Below, piece by piece: positions 11,275-21,409 of a stretch of DNA of 64,000 bases (the stretch's first letter is position 1; each line of letters opens with the position of its first letter). The position numbers and the translations under genes were made by a program. The notes beneath the pieces were generated by a model that had not been told where the DNA came from, ran no database searches, and saw only the letters and a list, made by a program, of their open reading frames with translations. The stretch is taken from positions 26,797,876-26,861,875 of the forward strand of contig NC_045142.1 of assembly GCF_008831285.2 (NCBI RefSeq). Direction: 5' to 3'. The DNA comes from Nymphaea colorata (taxonomy: Eukaryota; Streptophyta; Magnoliopsida; Nymphaeales; Nymphaeaceae).

Positions 11275-12909
11275 ATGGAAGGAGATACGCCTGATCCTAA
11301 TGCTGGCATAGAGATGGATTGCGGAATGGAGGAAGGAGGGACTGCTCGTGTTCAGACTGTTGCTCCTTCCATAGTGACGGCAGTTGCAAAGGGTCCCTCT
11401 ACGGCAGATGCAAAGGGTCCCTCGTGGGCATCCATTGTGGAAGGGTGCAAGAGTGATGAAGAAGATAATCTGAAAGAGGTGGAGATTCGAGAGGTGGATG
11501 GCAGCAAGGAGCTGTTCGTTCCCAAATCAGCACATCAGAAGCTTAAAGCCCCGTTCCGGTTCTCAGCCATTGCTACGCTTTCAGGCGGTCGCACCCGAAA
11601 CAGGTTAGACTATGGTTTTATTTTCTCCTCCCTTCGTTCTCTTTGGGCAGGATTAGGTCCGATTAAGTTCTCATCAGTAGGTAAGGGATTGTTCCTCATT
11701 AGGGCCTCAATTGAGGCTGACCTGCAAGTGATTCTAGTGCCTGGACGCTGGAAAGTTGGGGGGCGAGTCCTTGTCGCTAATCGATGGCAACCTGGTTTGC
11801 CTCTAAAACTCGAATCATCGAGTAGGGTTCGCATCTGGGTGCGGCTACCAGATCTTCCACCAGAGTTATGGAAAAAGGGGATTTTCCAGAGGCTTGCTGA
11901 AATGATGGGGGCAACGTTTGCGGAAGCTGACACATTCACTAAGGAGGTCGCTAGTTTGGGGTATGCGCGTGTGCTCCTTGAGGTTCCGCTGGGCTTTATT
12001 CCAGTGAATGAAGTTAGAATATCGTTTGAAGAAGGTGTTGCCCCGGCGCAAAGTGTTGAATATGAATCGAAGGTGAAATACTGCCTTAGGTGTGGGGCGA
12101 CGTCCCACTTTACTTTCGCTTGTGAGGAGCTGAAGCAAGACCCCTCAGAAGATCCTGCAACAGTAGATGATGGGAAGGCCTGGATGACAGTTAAAAGCCC
12201 CAAACGCCGGTCCTTTTCCCGGAGTAAAATGGCTGGTCAAGCTGGCCAGGCCAACAGATTCTCAGCCCTTCACAGTTTGCTCGAGAAAGAGGAGGGTGTC
12301 AATGCAGAAGAGGAAGGGACTAGATATAAGCAAAAATCTGAGCACACCAGTAGGAAATCGGTAGAGCATGCTAAGGAGTCACCTGCGAAGGGCAAGGAGT
12401 CTGACGTTGAAATGATGGAACATGATAGAACTTGTAATACAGCAAATGCTCCATCCGAATCTATGAGGATGGCGAGCGCAAGCAGCCTTCAAGCCCACCA
12501 AAGTAAGGATTCTATGGCTATTGATGATACCCAGAATCAACCCCCGAATGTTATGTTGCCCCATCGGAAAAGCCCAATGGAGAAGAAACGCCAGTTGAAA
12601 AGCAAAGCGACTAGCTCTTTCAAGAAGAGGTCCAGCAATCTTCCTCAGCCAGACAAGGTCCTCTCTGGTTTAATGGTTTCTCGCGCAGACGCAGAGCTGC
12701 TAAGTCCTCACTCCATGGATCACTTTAGCTTCAGTGCAGCTGAAGCTAGAGCCTCCTCAGCTGCTGAAGATCCAGGAGATCAAGGAATGAGTGTACCTTT
12801 ACTTAAAGAAAAGAAAACAATTTGTATGGAAGAAACGGAAAATAGCCCTAACAGAGCTGACCTGCTAGGGTGTAGTAGTGTATGTCACCTTCCTATGGGG
12901 TCGCAATGA
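11275..12909 (+). CDS. LINE ORF1: DUF4283 and zinc-knuckle nucleic-acid-binding protein
   Basis: 544 residues from ATG 11275 (MEGDTPDPNAG). An open extension further upstream has only a GTG and is not used. A DUF4283-type domain spans about residues 75-250 (GLFLIRASIEADLQVI, PGRWKVGGRVL, VRIWVRLPDLPPELW). It is followed by a CCHC knuckle CLRCGATSHFTFAC at about residue 270. The C-terminal half is charged and low-complexity with Lys- and Ser-rich stretches. In plant L1 elements this protein coats the RNA in the RNP. It overlaps ORF2 at the stop codon (see ORF2). Confidence 0.88.
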   Translation: MEGDTPDPNAGIEMDCGMEEGGTARVQTVAPSIVTAVAKGPSTADAKGPSWASIVEGCKSDEEDNLKEVEIREVDGSKELFVPKSAHQKLKAPFRFSAIATLSGGRTRNRLDYGFIFSSLRSLWAGLGPIKFSSVGKGLFLIRASIEADLQVILVPGRWKVGGRVLVANRWQPGLPLKLESSSRVRIWVRLPDLPPELWKKGIFQRLAEMMGATFAEADTFTKEVASLGYARVLLEVPLGFIPVNEVRISFEEGVAPAQSVEYESKVKYCLRCGATSHFTFACEELKQDPSEDPATVDDGKAWMTVKSPKRRSFSRSKMAGQAGQANRFSALHSLLEKEEGVNAEEEGTRYKQKSEHTSRKSVEHAKESPAKGKESDVEMMEHDRTCNTANAPSESMRMASASSLQAHQSKDSMAIDDTQNQPPNVMLPHRKSPMEKKRQLKSKATSSFKKRSSNLPQPDKVLSGLMVSRADAELLSPHSMDHFSFSAAEARASSAAEDPGDQGMSVPLLKEKKTICMEETENSPNRADLLGCSSVCHLPMGSQ

Positions 12910-15900
12910 GGTTCCTATCTTGGAACGCTCGTAGGCTGGCCGGCGTCACTGGCCAGCATGATCTTCAGCTTATTTTTCAGCATGCTAACCCAGACATTGC
13001 TGTCCTCATAGATACAAAACTGAATGAGGCCACTTTGGAAAAGCTAAGTTTCAAGTTCCCCAGATATCATTCTATTTCTAATATCCATCTTAATGGCCAA
13101 TGGGCTAGGATTTGGCTATTGTGGGATACAGACAAAGTGCAGGTGCAGGAACCAAAAGTGCAAGTTTATTGGATTTCTATCGTAGTTAAACACCTAAGTT
13201 CTGGCAGAATTTTTTCAGTTGTAGGGGTGTATCTCCATCCGGACTTTCGTATTCGGAGGTTCCAGTTTGATGAGCTCAGTGCTGAACTTTCAAGCATAAA
13301 CAAGCCGCATGTCTGCTTGGGTGATTTTAATGCAGTTAGGGATATGTCACAAAAATCAGGAAGACCCCCTGCCCTGTGGCCATGCATTCTCTTCAATAAT
13401 TTCATCAGGGCCAATCAGCTCATGGAAATTCTCGACTCCCGAACCAAATTCTCCTGGTCCAACAATAGAATGGGGCCCGACAATGTGCAGAGTCTGATTG
13501 ACCATTGTTTTGTCACCCATGATTGGTGGGACTGTCGTGATTGGCTTTTCAGTCTTTGCATCTTGCCTCGCACTTCTTCTGACCATAGCCCTATTATGAT
13601 GGAGGCTGTGAGGAATCACACCTTTACCAGCGGCATGTCGGTCTTTCGGTATTTCAACTATTGGGAACAATTTCCCAAGTGTAGAAGCCTTGTTGCAGAC
13701 TATTGGGCACAGCAGGTTGGTGGCTGCCCCATGGTTAGATTGGTATCTAAACTCCAACTTGTCAGAAATAAGCTTCGTGTTTGGGCCAAGCAAGGTCCGA
13801 ATGACCTAGACAAAATTATTGGCAGACTTAGACTGCAGGTGGGAGCGGCTCAAAAGCAGATGGAAGAGGGCGATCCGACAGCAAGCTCCCGTGAGTTGAA
13901 GCTTCGCCTCACCCTCTTAAAGCTTATTAAGATGGAGGAGGAGCGACTAAGACAAAAGGCTCGTGTGAGGTGGATGAGAGAAGGTGATATTAATTCTAAA
14001 TTTTTTCATGCCATTGCTATAGGTAGGCAAAGGAAAAACCGTATCCACATGATTAGGGATGGTGATAGGGCGGTTTCGGATATGGACAAAATTTTTGCTA
14101 CTTGCACTAGACATTTCAAAGACCTGTTGACTGACAATGCTGGCACTGGACTCCTTCCCTCCAATGTTTCTCCAGGTGCGGTGGTGACTGCAGAAGAAAA
14201 TGAGTATTTGGTTAGCCCTATTCGTGATGAGGAAATTCAGTGGGCAGTCTTCAGTGCGAATAAGGACTCAGCTGCCGGGCCAGACGGATTTAACAATCAA
14301 TTCTATCGTTCGTTCTGGTCTATTATTGAACCTGATGTGAGCCTCGCTATTAAGGATTTTTTTCGGTCCAGTCGCATAGTAAAGGGGATCAATAAAACTC
14401 ACATTGTTCTTCTTCCCAAAGAAGAGGGAGCCGACACTTTGGACAAGTTCCGTCCTATTTCACTTTGCAATAGCATCCTCAAATTCCTGACTCGTATCAT
14501 GGTCTTACGGATGAGACCCATCTTGAGCCGTATCCTTGATCAAAATCAGTCAGCTTTTTTGTTGGGCCGCAGCATTCAAGACAGCTTCCTTTTCAGCCAG
14601 GAGGTGATCCACTCCCTCGCCTGGAGTAAGACTAAGGCGGCATGTGTCAAAATAGATCTTAGCAAGGCCTATGAGAGAGTGAATTGGAAATTTGTGGAGA
14701 ATGGACTCAAGTTGCTTGGCTTTTGTTCCAACTGGATCAGGCGGATAATGATTGTAATCTCTTCTGTGTCGTCTGCGCTTCTAATTAACGGCAAGGAAGG
14801 TTCTTGGTTTTACACAAAAAGGGGGCTGAGGCAGGGAGATCCCTTGTCCCCCTACCTGTTCCTCGTTACCATGGAAGTTCTCAGCCGCAGTATCCTGTCC
14901 TACTTGCAAGTTGGAAGGATTCGAGCCCCTAAGGTTAGATGCTTAAGTTCTATCCATTCTTCCTTTTATGCTGATGATATCCTCCTTTTCATTGAAGGAA
15001 AATATAAGTGTTTTCAAGGCCTTAGTGATTGTCTTGCTGAGTTTGAGGCTACTTCGGGTCAAAAATTAAACCCCAATAAGACTACGACTTTCTTTTTCAA
15101 CTGCTCGGAGGTGGAATGTAGTACATTTTGTTCTATGACAGGTTGGAGGAGGGGCGTCTTTCCAGTTATACATTTGGGCTTACCTCTCCAAATCAAGGCC
15201 ATTTCTGTCAGCCAATGTGAACATCTTGTGATTAAGGTTAACCAGAAGCTTGCTGGCTGGAAGCAAAAGTTACTCTCTTATGCCGGCAGAATCTGCTTGG
15301 TCAAACATGTCTTGTCAGCTATTCCAAACTATTGGATGATGGTCATTTGGATTCCCAAGTCTATCTGTCATAAACTTGACAGGGTGTGTTCTAGTTTCAT
15401 ATGGGGGGACGATAGGGAGGCAAAAGGAGTTCACCTTATCAGATGGGAGACTCTTTGTAAGCCAAAGGTGGAGGGTGGTGTTGGACTCCGGCATTTGGCG
15501 GATGTTAATAGGGCCAACTTCTGTTTTCTTGGTGTCAAAGCAATCACACAGGTATCCCTGTGGACTGATCTTGTCAAGGTCAAATATTTAGCTAAGAAAA
15601 GTCTGTGGCATTATAAAATCAGCGGGAATGAATCCTTTATATGGAAAAGGGTGATTAAATGCTGGCAGCTTATTGAATCTCAAGTTCATTGGAGAGTTCA
15701 TAATGGGTCTTCAGTCAAATTTTGGCGCGACAGGTGGAATGGGGTCATTATCGCTAACATGATTGCACACGCCCATTGGCCCCTGATTCTAGACACCATA
15801 AACTGCTCTATTAAGGAGATTCTTGCTGATCAAGAAACCTATGTCCAAATGTTTTTAGACTCTAATAGCATTTTGATGCAACTTCCAGTCCTTGAGGATA

Positions 15901-16964
15901 GTCGCCAGGATATTCTTGAATGGGTGGACTGTGCCAACCGTCCCCTGTCACGACACCAGTTTTGGGATGTATTGCGTGTTAGCAGTACCGTGCAACCTTG
16001 GAGGAATTTCATTTGGAAAGTTGGAGCCCCTCCCCGTGCTGCATGGACAACCTACTTGGCAGTCGAAGGCCGCCTCCATGTTGATGCGAGAGCCCAAAAG
16101 CAGGGCCTCCAACTTGCTTCCAGATGCTATATTTGTAATAATGCTCAAGAAGATATTAACCATGTTTTCCTTCAATGCAAGGTAATCAAAAGCCTGTGGG
16201 AGTTGGTCTTAAGGAAGTTTGGGCAGAATAATTTCCAACCTGCAACTGTCAAGGAAGCTCTTGTCTGGTGGACTTCTCGCAAATTTAAAAATAAGATCCT
16301 CTTTAAGTGTTGGAAAAATTTGTTGCACATAATCCTTTGGCACACGTGGAAATGGCGCAACAGCTGCAAGCATGAGGGAAAGCACGCTATGAACTTGACT
16401 GGTAAGGCGTTATGGAGTTATTGTACTGATTTCATCATTTCTAGAGACTGGACGCTTAGTGATAGGCAAGCTATCCAAACTTGGTTAATGGTTGGGCTTC
16501 CTTGGGGATGCTGGAGATGGGAGAATGGAACTGTCTACAATATCCATATTGCGGTGCATCTTAATAAGGACAATAGGGATGTGTCTGCTTTAGTGAGAGA
16601 GCATAGTGCCCGGTTTATTTTTGGCATTGCCTGCTGGAGTGATGAGAGTAGAGCTACTGATGAAGGAAGTCTACTTTCGCATTGCCTACGAGCAGTTCAA
16701 GGGATTGATAGGCTTGATGGCACCATTAAGGTAATTTGCAACAATGGTAGTTTTATTAGGCGCTGCTGCAAGTGCTTGAGGAACAACACAGTACAACAGG
16801 TTTTAGGTGAATCCGTGTGTCTAGAGCAGAACAAGTTGGTTTTTATTAGAGATGACCCAGCGCCTGAGGTGTTCCATTTGCTTAGAAGGGTGGACAGAAC
16901 CATTACTAGCAAAGTTTGGCATCGGCCCCCTCCCAACTGGAGACCGTATGAGGATATTTTGTAA
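12906..16964 (+). CDS. LINE ORF2: AP-endonuclease, reverse transcriptase, zf-RVT
   Basis: About 1352 residues if initiated at ATG 12906, whose ATG overlaps the ORF1 TGA as ATGA. An in-frame ATG at 12882 would add 8 residues. Domains in order: endonuclease (RFLSWNARRL, CLGDFNAV, SSDHSPI; the usual ETK reads DTK here); reverse transcriptase (AAGPDGFN, RPISLCNS, KIDLSKAYERVNW, RGLRQGDPLSPYLF, SFYADDILLF catalytic box, HLGLPL); zf-RVT (CYICNNAQEDINHVFLQC); then a 200-residue tail resembling a degenerate RNase H. It nicks target DNA and copies the element RNA by target-primed reverse transcription. No frameshift or stop is seen. Confidence 0.92.
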   Translation: MRFLSWNARRLAGVTGQHDLQLIFQHANPDIAVLIDTKLNEATLEKLSFKFPRYHSISNIHLNGQWARIWLLWDTDKVQVQEPKVQVYWISIVVKHLSSGRIFSVVGVYLHPDFRIRRFQFDELSAELSSINKPHVCLGDFNAVRDMSQKSGRPPALWPCILFNNFIRANQLMEILDSRTKFSWSNNRMGPDNVQSLIDHCFVTHDWWDCRDWLFSLCILPRTSSDHSPIMMEAVRNHTFTSGMSVFRYFNYWEQFPKCRSLVADYWAQQVGGCPMVRLVSKLQLVRNKLRVWAKQGPNDLDKIIGRLRLQVGAAQKQMEEGDPTASSRELKLRLTLLKLIKMEEERLRQKARVRWMREGDINSKFFHAIAIGRQRKNRIHMIRDGDRAVSDMDKIFATCTRHFKDLLTDNAGTGLLPSNVSPGAVVTAEENEYLVSPIRDEEIQWAVFSANKDSAAGPDGFNNQFYRSFWSIIEPDVSLAIKDFFRSSRIVKGINKTHIVLLPKEEGADTLDKFRPISLCNSILKFLTRIMVLRMRPILSRILDQNQSAFLLGRSIQDSFLFSQEVIHSLAWSKTKAACVKIDLSKAYERVNWKFVENGLKLLGFCSNWIRRIMIVISSVSSALLINGKEGSWFYTKRGLRQGDPLSPYLFLVTMEVLSRSILSYLQVGRIRAPKVRCLSSIHSSFYADDILLFIEGKYKCFQGLSDCLAEFEATSGQKLNPNKTTTFFFNCSEVECSTFCSMTGWRRGVFPVIHLGLPLQIKAISVSQCEHLVIKVNQKLAGWKQKLLSYAGRICLVKHVLSAIPNYWMMVIWIPKSICHKLDRVCSSFIWGDDREAKGVHLIRWETLCKPKVEGGVGLRHLADVNRANFCFLGVKAITQVSLWTDLVKVKYLAKKSLWHYKISGNESFIWKRVIKCWQLIESQVHWRVHNGSSVKFWRDRWNGVIIANMIAHAHWPLILDTINCSIKEILADQETYVQMFLDSNSILMQLPVLEDSRQDILEWVDCANRPLSRHQFWDVLRVSSTVQPWRNFIWKVGAPPRAAWTTYLAVEGRLHVDARAQKQGLQLASRCYICNNAQEDINHVFLQCKVIKSLWELVLRKFGQNNFQPATVKEALVWWTSRKFKNKILFKCWKNLLHIILWHTWKWRNSCKHEGKHAMNLTGKALWSYCTDFIISRDWTLSDRQAIQTWLMVGLPWGCWRWENGTVYNIHIAVHLNKDNRDVSALVREHSARFIFGIACWSDESRATDEGSLLSHCLRAVQGIDRLDGTIKVICNNGSFIRRCCKCLRNNTVQQVLGESVCLEQNKLVFIRDDPAPEVFHLLRRVDRTITSKVWHRPPPNWRPYEDIL

Positions 16965-17060
16965 AGCTTAGGATCACTCAGATCCCATTTTGTTGATGTA
17001 TATATTATCCTCATTTTTTGCTAATAAATTCCGGGGCTAACCCCAGCATTAGTTCTTCGG

Positions 17061-17985
17061 AACATTAAAAGACGTGGCACCCTACATGCCATAATATTAC
17101 ATAATAAAATGTTAGGAGGACTTTGAATGACACATCAAAACCAACTTTTTGAGTTAAAAAGTGGCTTTGCTTCCAAAACATACTTTTGGATGATACGAAA
17201 AAAGAATTTTGGCAAAACTTATTTAAAAAAAAAAACGTAACATGACACCCGAATTTTATTCAAAAAAAAAAAAATTATGTCTTGGTTCCATTACATAAAC
17301 ACACAAACCAGTTTCTCAAAGCTTTTTAAAAAACCAACTATTTAAAAGGTAGTTTTTTAGAAAACCGATTTTTTTTAGTGCGTCGTCCCAAGACTACCTA
17401 ATCGTTTCAATATGGGCACTTTCTTCTCTACTCCATAGAAAGTTTTTGTTTTGCTTCCAGTAAAATACACAATGGGAAATGCTTTACGTTGATAAATATC
17501 GATAACGGTTTATATTTTCAATATAAGTGCTTCTATTTTATATGTAACAGAAAATGAGAGAACAAAAGCTAGTAAAAAAATGAAGCACTTCATAGTTACG
17601 CTTCCAAGAATTTTATCTTTTCTTTTGACAAGAAAAAATTATTCTTTTACAAGCAGTGTAGCACAGCATCTTTTCTTTTTGCCTCATACTTTTTCGTTGA
17701 ATTTTACCCAATTCTGGATATTTCCTTCCCCGCTTCTGCGCCATGTAATGATTCCAATTATGTCGAGTTATCCTTATTCAACCCATACTTAAAATAAAAT
17801 TATTTCTTACTTTTAACCTAAAATCATTAGGTCTGTAATTTTAGTAATAATAAATTGAAAAATGTAGCTTTTCTTTTGTTATAATTTCTAAAGAAAACTG
17901 AAAGACAATATGTAGCATTTCAAAATTTGTAATAACCTTTAGAATTTATTTACTTTGATTAAAGGGTTATATATATATATATATA
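17061..17985. other. AT-rich intergenic DNA, no gene seen
   Basis: It follows the LINE 3' target duplication and is AT-rich with A/T homopolymers. No coding or TIR structure is recognised. Confidence 0.6.
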
Positions 17986-18121
17986 TTGGTTGATTTTTTA
18001 TTTTCTGAGAGCGAAAAAGAAAAAAATGAAAAGAAAATTAAGAAGCTTAAATAAAAGTAAAGAGACGGATAATCAAAGTAAGATATGATTAGTCATGCAT
18101 TATAAGTTCATTTTAAATATA

Positions 18122-18191
<70 letters not shown>

Positions 18192-18328
18192 TTGATTTTT
18201 TATTTTCTGAGAGCGAAAAAAGAAAAAAATGAAAAGAAAATTAAGAAGCTTAAATAAAAGTAAAGAGACGGATAATCAAAGTAAGATATGATTAGTCATG
18301 CATTATAAGTTCATTTTAAATATACCAA
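17986..18328. repeat. 140-bp direct duplication separated by a TA array
   Basis: Unit 1 (17986-18125) and unit 2 (18188-18328) both run from TTGGTTGATTTTTTATTTTC to AAATATACCAA and differ by little more than one A in a homopolymer. Between them lies (TA)n of about 62 bases, and another TA run precedes unit 1. The near identity indicates a recent duplication, probably by slippage or unequal exchange at the TA runs. Confidence 0.9.
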
Positions 18329-18381
18329 CCTCAGCAGAACTTGGTTTAGGTTTTTGGCTATATATAAGGTGCAGTTGTTTG

Positions 18382-18770
18382 TAGGGATGTCAGTATATCC
18401 GATTTGAATCAGATATCCGACCGATTCAATCCGAAAAAATTGGATATGAAAAAAAAAATTAATATCCGATTAAGAAATCAGATTGGAGTCGGATTTAATA
18501 AATGACATCTGATCGGATTCGGATATACATAAATATCCAATCAGATTCAGATACAGATTTAGATTAGATTCGTTTTTTAGACAAATCCTGTGCCTAATGC
18601 TATTAAATTTTGAAAGTTGGCAAAATCCGGTTATATAAATATAAAAAACAGTTTCAGATCAGATTCAAATTGTAAAATCGGATTTCGGATACGGATTCAT
18701 ATATTACTTTTCTTTATTCGAATATGATTAAGGATATATCCGATCCAAATCCGATTAGTTGACATCCCTA
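18382..18770. mobile_element. hAT-type MITE with ATCCGAT word arrays (element B)
   Basis: Inverted ends TAGGGATGTCAGTATATCCG and (reverse complement) TAGGGATGTCAACTAATCGG enclose 389 bp. The flanks GTTGTTTG (18374-18381) and GTTGCTGG (18771-18778) agree at 6 of 8 positions, fitting an aged 8-bp hAT duplication. The interior is full of ATCCGAT, CGGATT and GATTCGGAT words on both strands. There is no coding capacity. Confidence 0.75.
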
Positions 18771-19362
18771 GTTGCTGGCACTCACAAAATGCCGAAGCAT
18801 ATTTAGCTACTCGAGTAATTCACAGGCGCCCAATCCAATGGCAATCAAACAAAATCAGATGGAGCAAAAGTTTAAGTTTAAAATGGTTACTGAATATTTC
18901 TAAATAGCTGGAGACAAACTGAGAGGAATTCATCTGCTTGGATCGAGTAGTCGAACATTCATATGGATAAGATTAATGGATTGGATTTTGGTCGGGTACT
19001 CGACCGAATTATTGCTTCAGAAAAAGTCAGGTAAGAAACAAATAACGTCAAATTAAGAACTGGGATTGGATTCAGATTTAAAAGATTGATTCTAATTTGG
19101 ATTCAATTTAAATAAATATCATATGGGTTCTGATTCGAATTCAGATTCAGTTCCAAATAATTAAAATTTCCAACATTCAATATTCATACATTTTCGAAAA
19201 TTGATGGTACTTTAACTCATCATAAGAGGGTTGAGATCAGTCGTCAATCCAAAAGTCAGTTAGGGATTCAGATGCAAAAACAAAAGTCAGTTTTAAATTG
19301 TGGACTTCAAAATGAGATTGAGGTACGATATATATTCTTTCTTGTTTTTATTTCAATCTGAA
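18771..19362. other. intergenic DNA with GATTCAGATT-like words
   Basis: About 18940-19150 contains many GGATTGGATT, GATTCAGATT and GATTCGAATT words reminiscent of the interior of element B, but I find no terminal repeats. It may be a decayed relative. Confidence 0.35.
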
Positions 19363-19370
19363 TATTGAAC

Positions 19371-19638
19371 TAGACCTGGGCATGGGGCAGGCCCCGTAAG
19401 AACCGGGTCTGGGGCCGATGTCCAAACATGGAGCCCGGGCCTGGGTTGCTCGGTTATAATAAAAAATTATATTTTAAAATATAAATAATTTTTTTTGAAG
19501 ATAAAATATATTCTTAATAATATATATATGCGCTGCCCAAAAAAAAAGCAAGGTTTGATGTGAGTTTATATTGCTCACGCAGCGTTTTTCGAGCCCAAAC
19601 CCGGTACCTGCTGGCGGCCCAGCCCAACACCCAATCTA
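19371..19638. mobile_element. hAT-type MITE related to element A (element E)
   Basis: Left end TAGACCTGGGCATGGGGC and right end (reverse complement) TAGATTGGGTGTTGGGC bound 268 bp. The flanks TATTGAAC (19363-19370) and TATTCAAC (19639-19646) match at 7 of 8 positions. GGCCCGG-type words fill the subterminal regions, and the centre is AT-rich. It looks like an older, deleted member of the element A family. Confidence 0.7.
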
Positions 19639-19646
19639 TATTCAAC

Positions 19647-20197
19647 ATGCAAAAAGCACAATATAGTGAAAAAAACAAGATTAGAGGCAGTAGTATTAGA
19701 GTAGATGCTAACCCCTACTCACCTAGGCAAGGCAGTAGGGTCATCCATTGTTTCTTGACCCATACAAGTGGTCCTTTCATTTCTAAAATATTTTCATGGC
19801 AAAAACTCTACATACCAAAAACTTCAAAAAAGAGGAAAAGAATAGCATAGCTGGTCACCTTAAGTGGCGTACTGTCGATGCATCCTTAGTTTGATTTTCA
19901 ATTGCAAAATTTGACATACATAACACTCAAATTAAAAGGTGTGTCGTAAGACAGGCAAGTGTACCTTTGCCGTTCAAGCCTAACCAAGGTTGTTGCAAAT
20001 CAATAGCTGACCTTTTATCGGCTTGTGGTCCAGCCATTTCTTAGTGCTTGGATGTGTTCTTTTCTTGACAATTTGGACAAGAATCGCATAAAGATTCAAG
20101 ACATTCTTCACATATGAGGATCTAACGTGCCTTTAATAAAAGTGACGAAGGCTGATCCTCCAACAGTAATTGTATCTCACCTAGCTTTGTAATCTTT
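19647..20197. other. intergenic DNA, no gene seen
   Basis: No recognisable product, RNA gene or terminal-repeat structure. A stretch on the minus strand near 19980-20130 has some codon-like texture but is interrupted by stops. Confidence 0.4.
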
Positions 20198-20208
20198 GAG
20201 GACAATCA

Positions 20209-20407
20209 GGGGTGGAGGCCAGAAATTTTTCATGGAGCGAACCGAATTAAAGTTTCTAAATTTTGACAAGGGCATAAATATTATTTTTCAAAACTTTTAT
20301 ATAAAACAAGTGATTTTTTTTTTTTTTAAAACTGACATGTAATTTTTTTAAAAAAAAAAAATTGAGGTAGGGCCAGGGCTCATGCGGGCCTACTTTGGCT
20401 TCACCCC
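20209..20407. mobile_element. MULE-type MITE with 11-bp target duplication
   Basis: The 199-bp element has inverted ends GGGGTGGAGGCCAGAA and (reverse complement) GGGGTGAAGCCAAAG. It is flanked by GAGGACAATCA (20198-20208) and GAGGATAATCA (20408-20418), 10 of 11 identical. A 9-11 bp duplication points to the Mutator superfamily. The interior is A/T homopolymer-rich. Confidence 0.65.
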
Positions 20408-20418
20408 GAGGATAATCA

Positions 20419-21236
20419 ATTCTGCCTTCAAGTATCATAAAGCGCCTCTAGTCCGAATTTAAATATTCTATCTTTCTTTTCTTTTTGTTTTTCTCTCAAC
20501 TGTTCACTGTAGAAAAATGAACTATCAACATGATTCCTTCGGGCTCCATGGGTACCTTACTTACTTTGCTTGAAACTCAGCTACCAAGTGTGTGGATTGA
20601 AATCATTGTACTTTTTCTTAGAGTCCTTGAAAGTCATAAAGTTACTACTTTGATAGTGCATGAGTGATAATTGTTGCGATTCACAAGCATCGAATAGGGA
20701 CACTCACATGCTATACAACCCACAATTAAAGTGCGTCACATACGTGATTCTCTTAACATTGCATATGAAAATTCAAATTCATCCACCGCTAACTAAGGCC
20801 GTGATTGTTCATTAAGAAGGTGATTCCAGAATCAACAGTCACGGGTTCAGAAATCACAGCCTCTGATTTCTCGACAAAGACATGCTTGTAAAAGAGAGAT
20901 GCAAGGAGCCAAGTAAATTAGATAAGCAAATCTCAATCATTGAGCATGAGTGCCGACTAGCACTCATGTGTATTCTTAGAAAATTTCCTTTTAAGTGGTA
21001 CTAGTTAAACCCTAAAGCTGATTCATACTTGACTGCATATTACTTAGTGAAAATGAGGAAATATAAATGAATTATATGTATTGATATATGAGTTGCTTTT
21101 ATGTGTATTAAATTCCATTAATCAAGTTAGTAAGACAACTCATAATCGATTTATATAATATCAACTCTGCAGATTCAGTGTGTGTAATATAAATAGCAAG
21201 GTAGCTGGTTGAATAAAATGGTGGTGCACTGACAAC
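20419..21236. other. intergenic DNA, no gene seen
   Basis: No gene, RNA or terminal-repeat structure recognised between the two related MITE copies. Confidence 0.4.
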
Positions 21237-21409
21237 ATGATGTGGAGGCAAGAATTTTTCATAAGAGGGCCAAATTATAGTTTCAAAATTTTAACAGGAA
21301 CCCAAATATAATTTTTCAAAATTTTATATGATTTTTTTTAAAAATTTACATGTAAATTATTTTTTAAAAAAATTGAAGAGGGGCCTCTCCTTGGCTTCGC
21401 CCTTAAATG
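21237..21409. mobile_element. second copy of the 20209-20407 MITE family
   Basis: It starts TGATGTGGAGGCAAGAATTTTTCAT-like and ends CTTGGCTTCGCCCTT. It matches the element at 20209 along its length, including AATTTTGACAAGG/AATTTTAACAGGA and the ACATGTAA-poly(T) block. The flanking duplication is not clear. It lies about 1 kb from its relative in the same orientation. Confidence 0.6.

Larger units (their letters stand above)
11190..17060 (+). mobile_element. near-intact L1-clade LINE retrotransposon
   Basis: The element is framed by a perfect 16-bp target duplication AACATTAAAAGACGTG at 11174-11189 and 17061-17076. It has a short 5' leader starting AAAGCAAGGGCTAGGG, an ORF1 and an ORF2 with no stop codons, and a 96-nt 3' UTR. 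An AATAAA lies near 17021, but there is no poly(A) tail at the 3' junction: the element stops at GCATTAGTTCTTCGG. The perfect TSD and open frames point to a recent insertion. It inserted next to a TA microsatellite. Confidence 0.93.

Noticed and set aside
18940-19150. Sixth hAT element related to element B
   Set aside because: Word composition is similar but no inverted ends or 8-bp duplication could be found.
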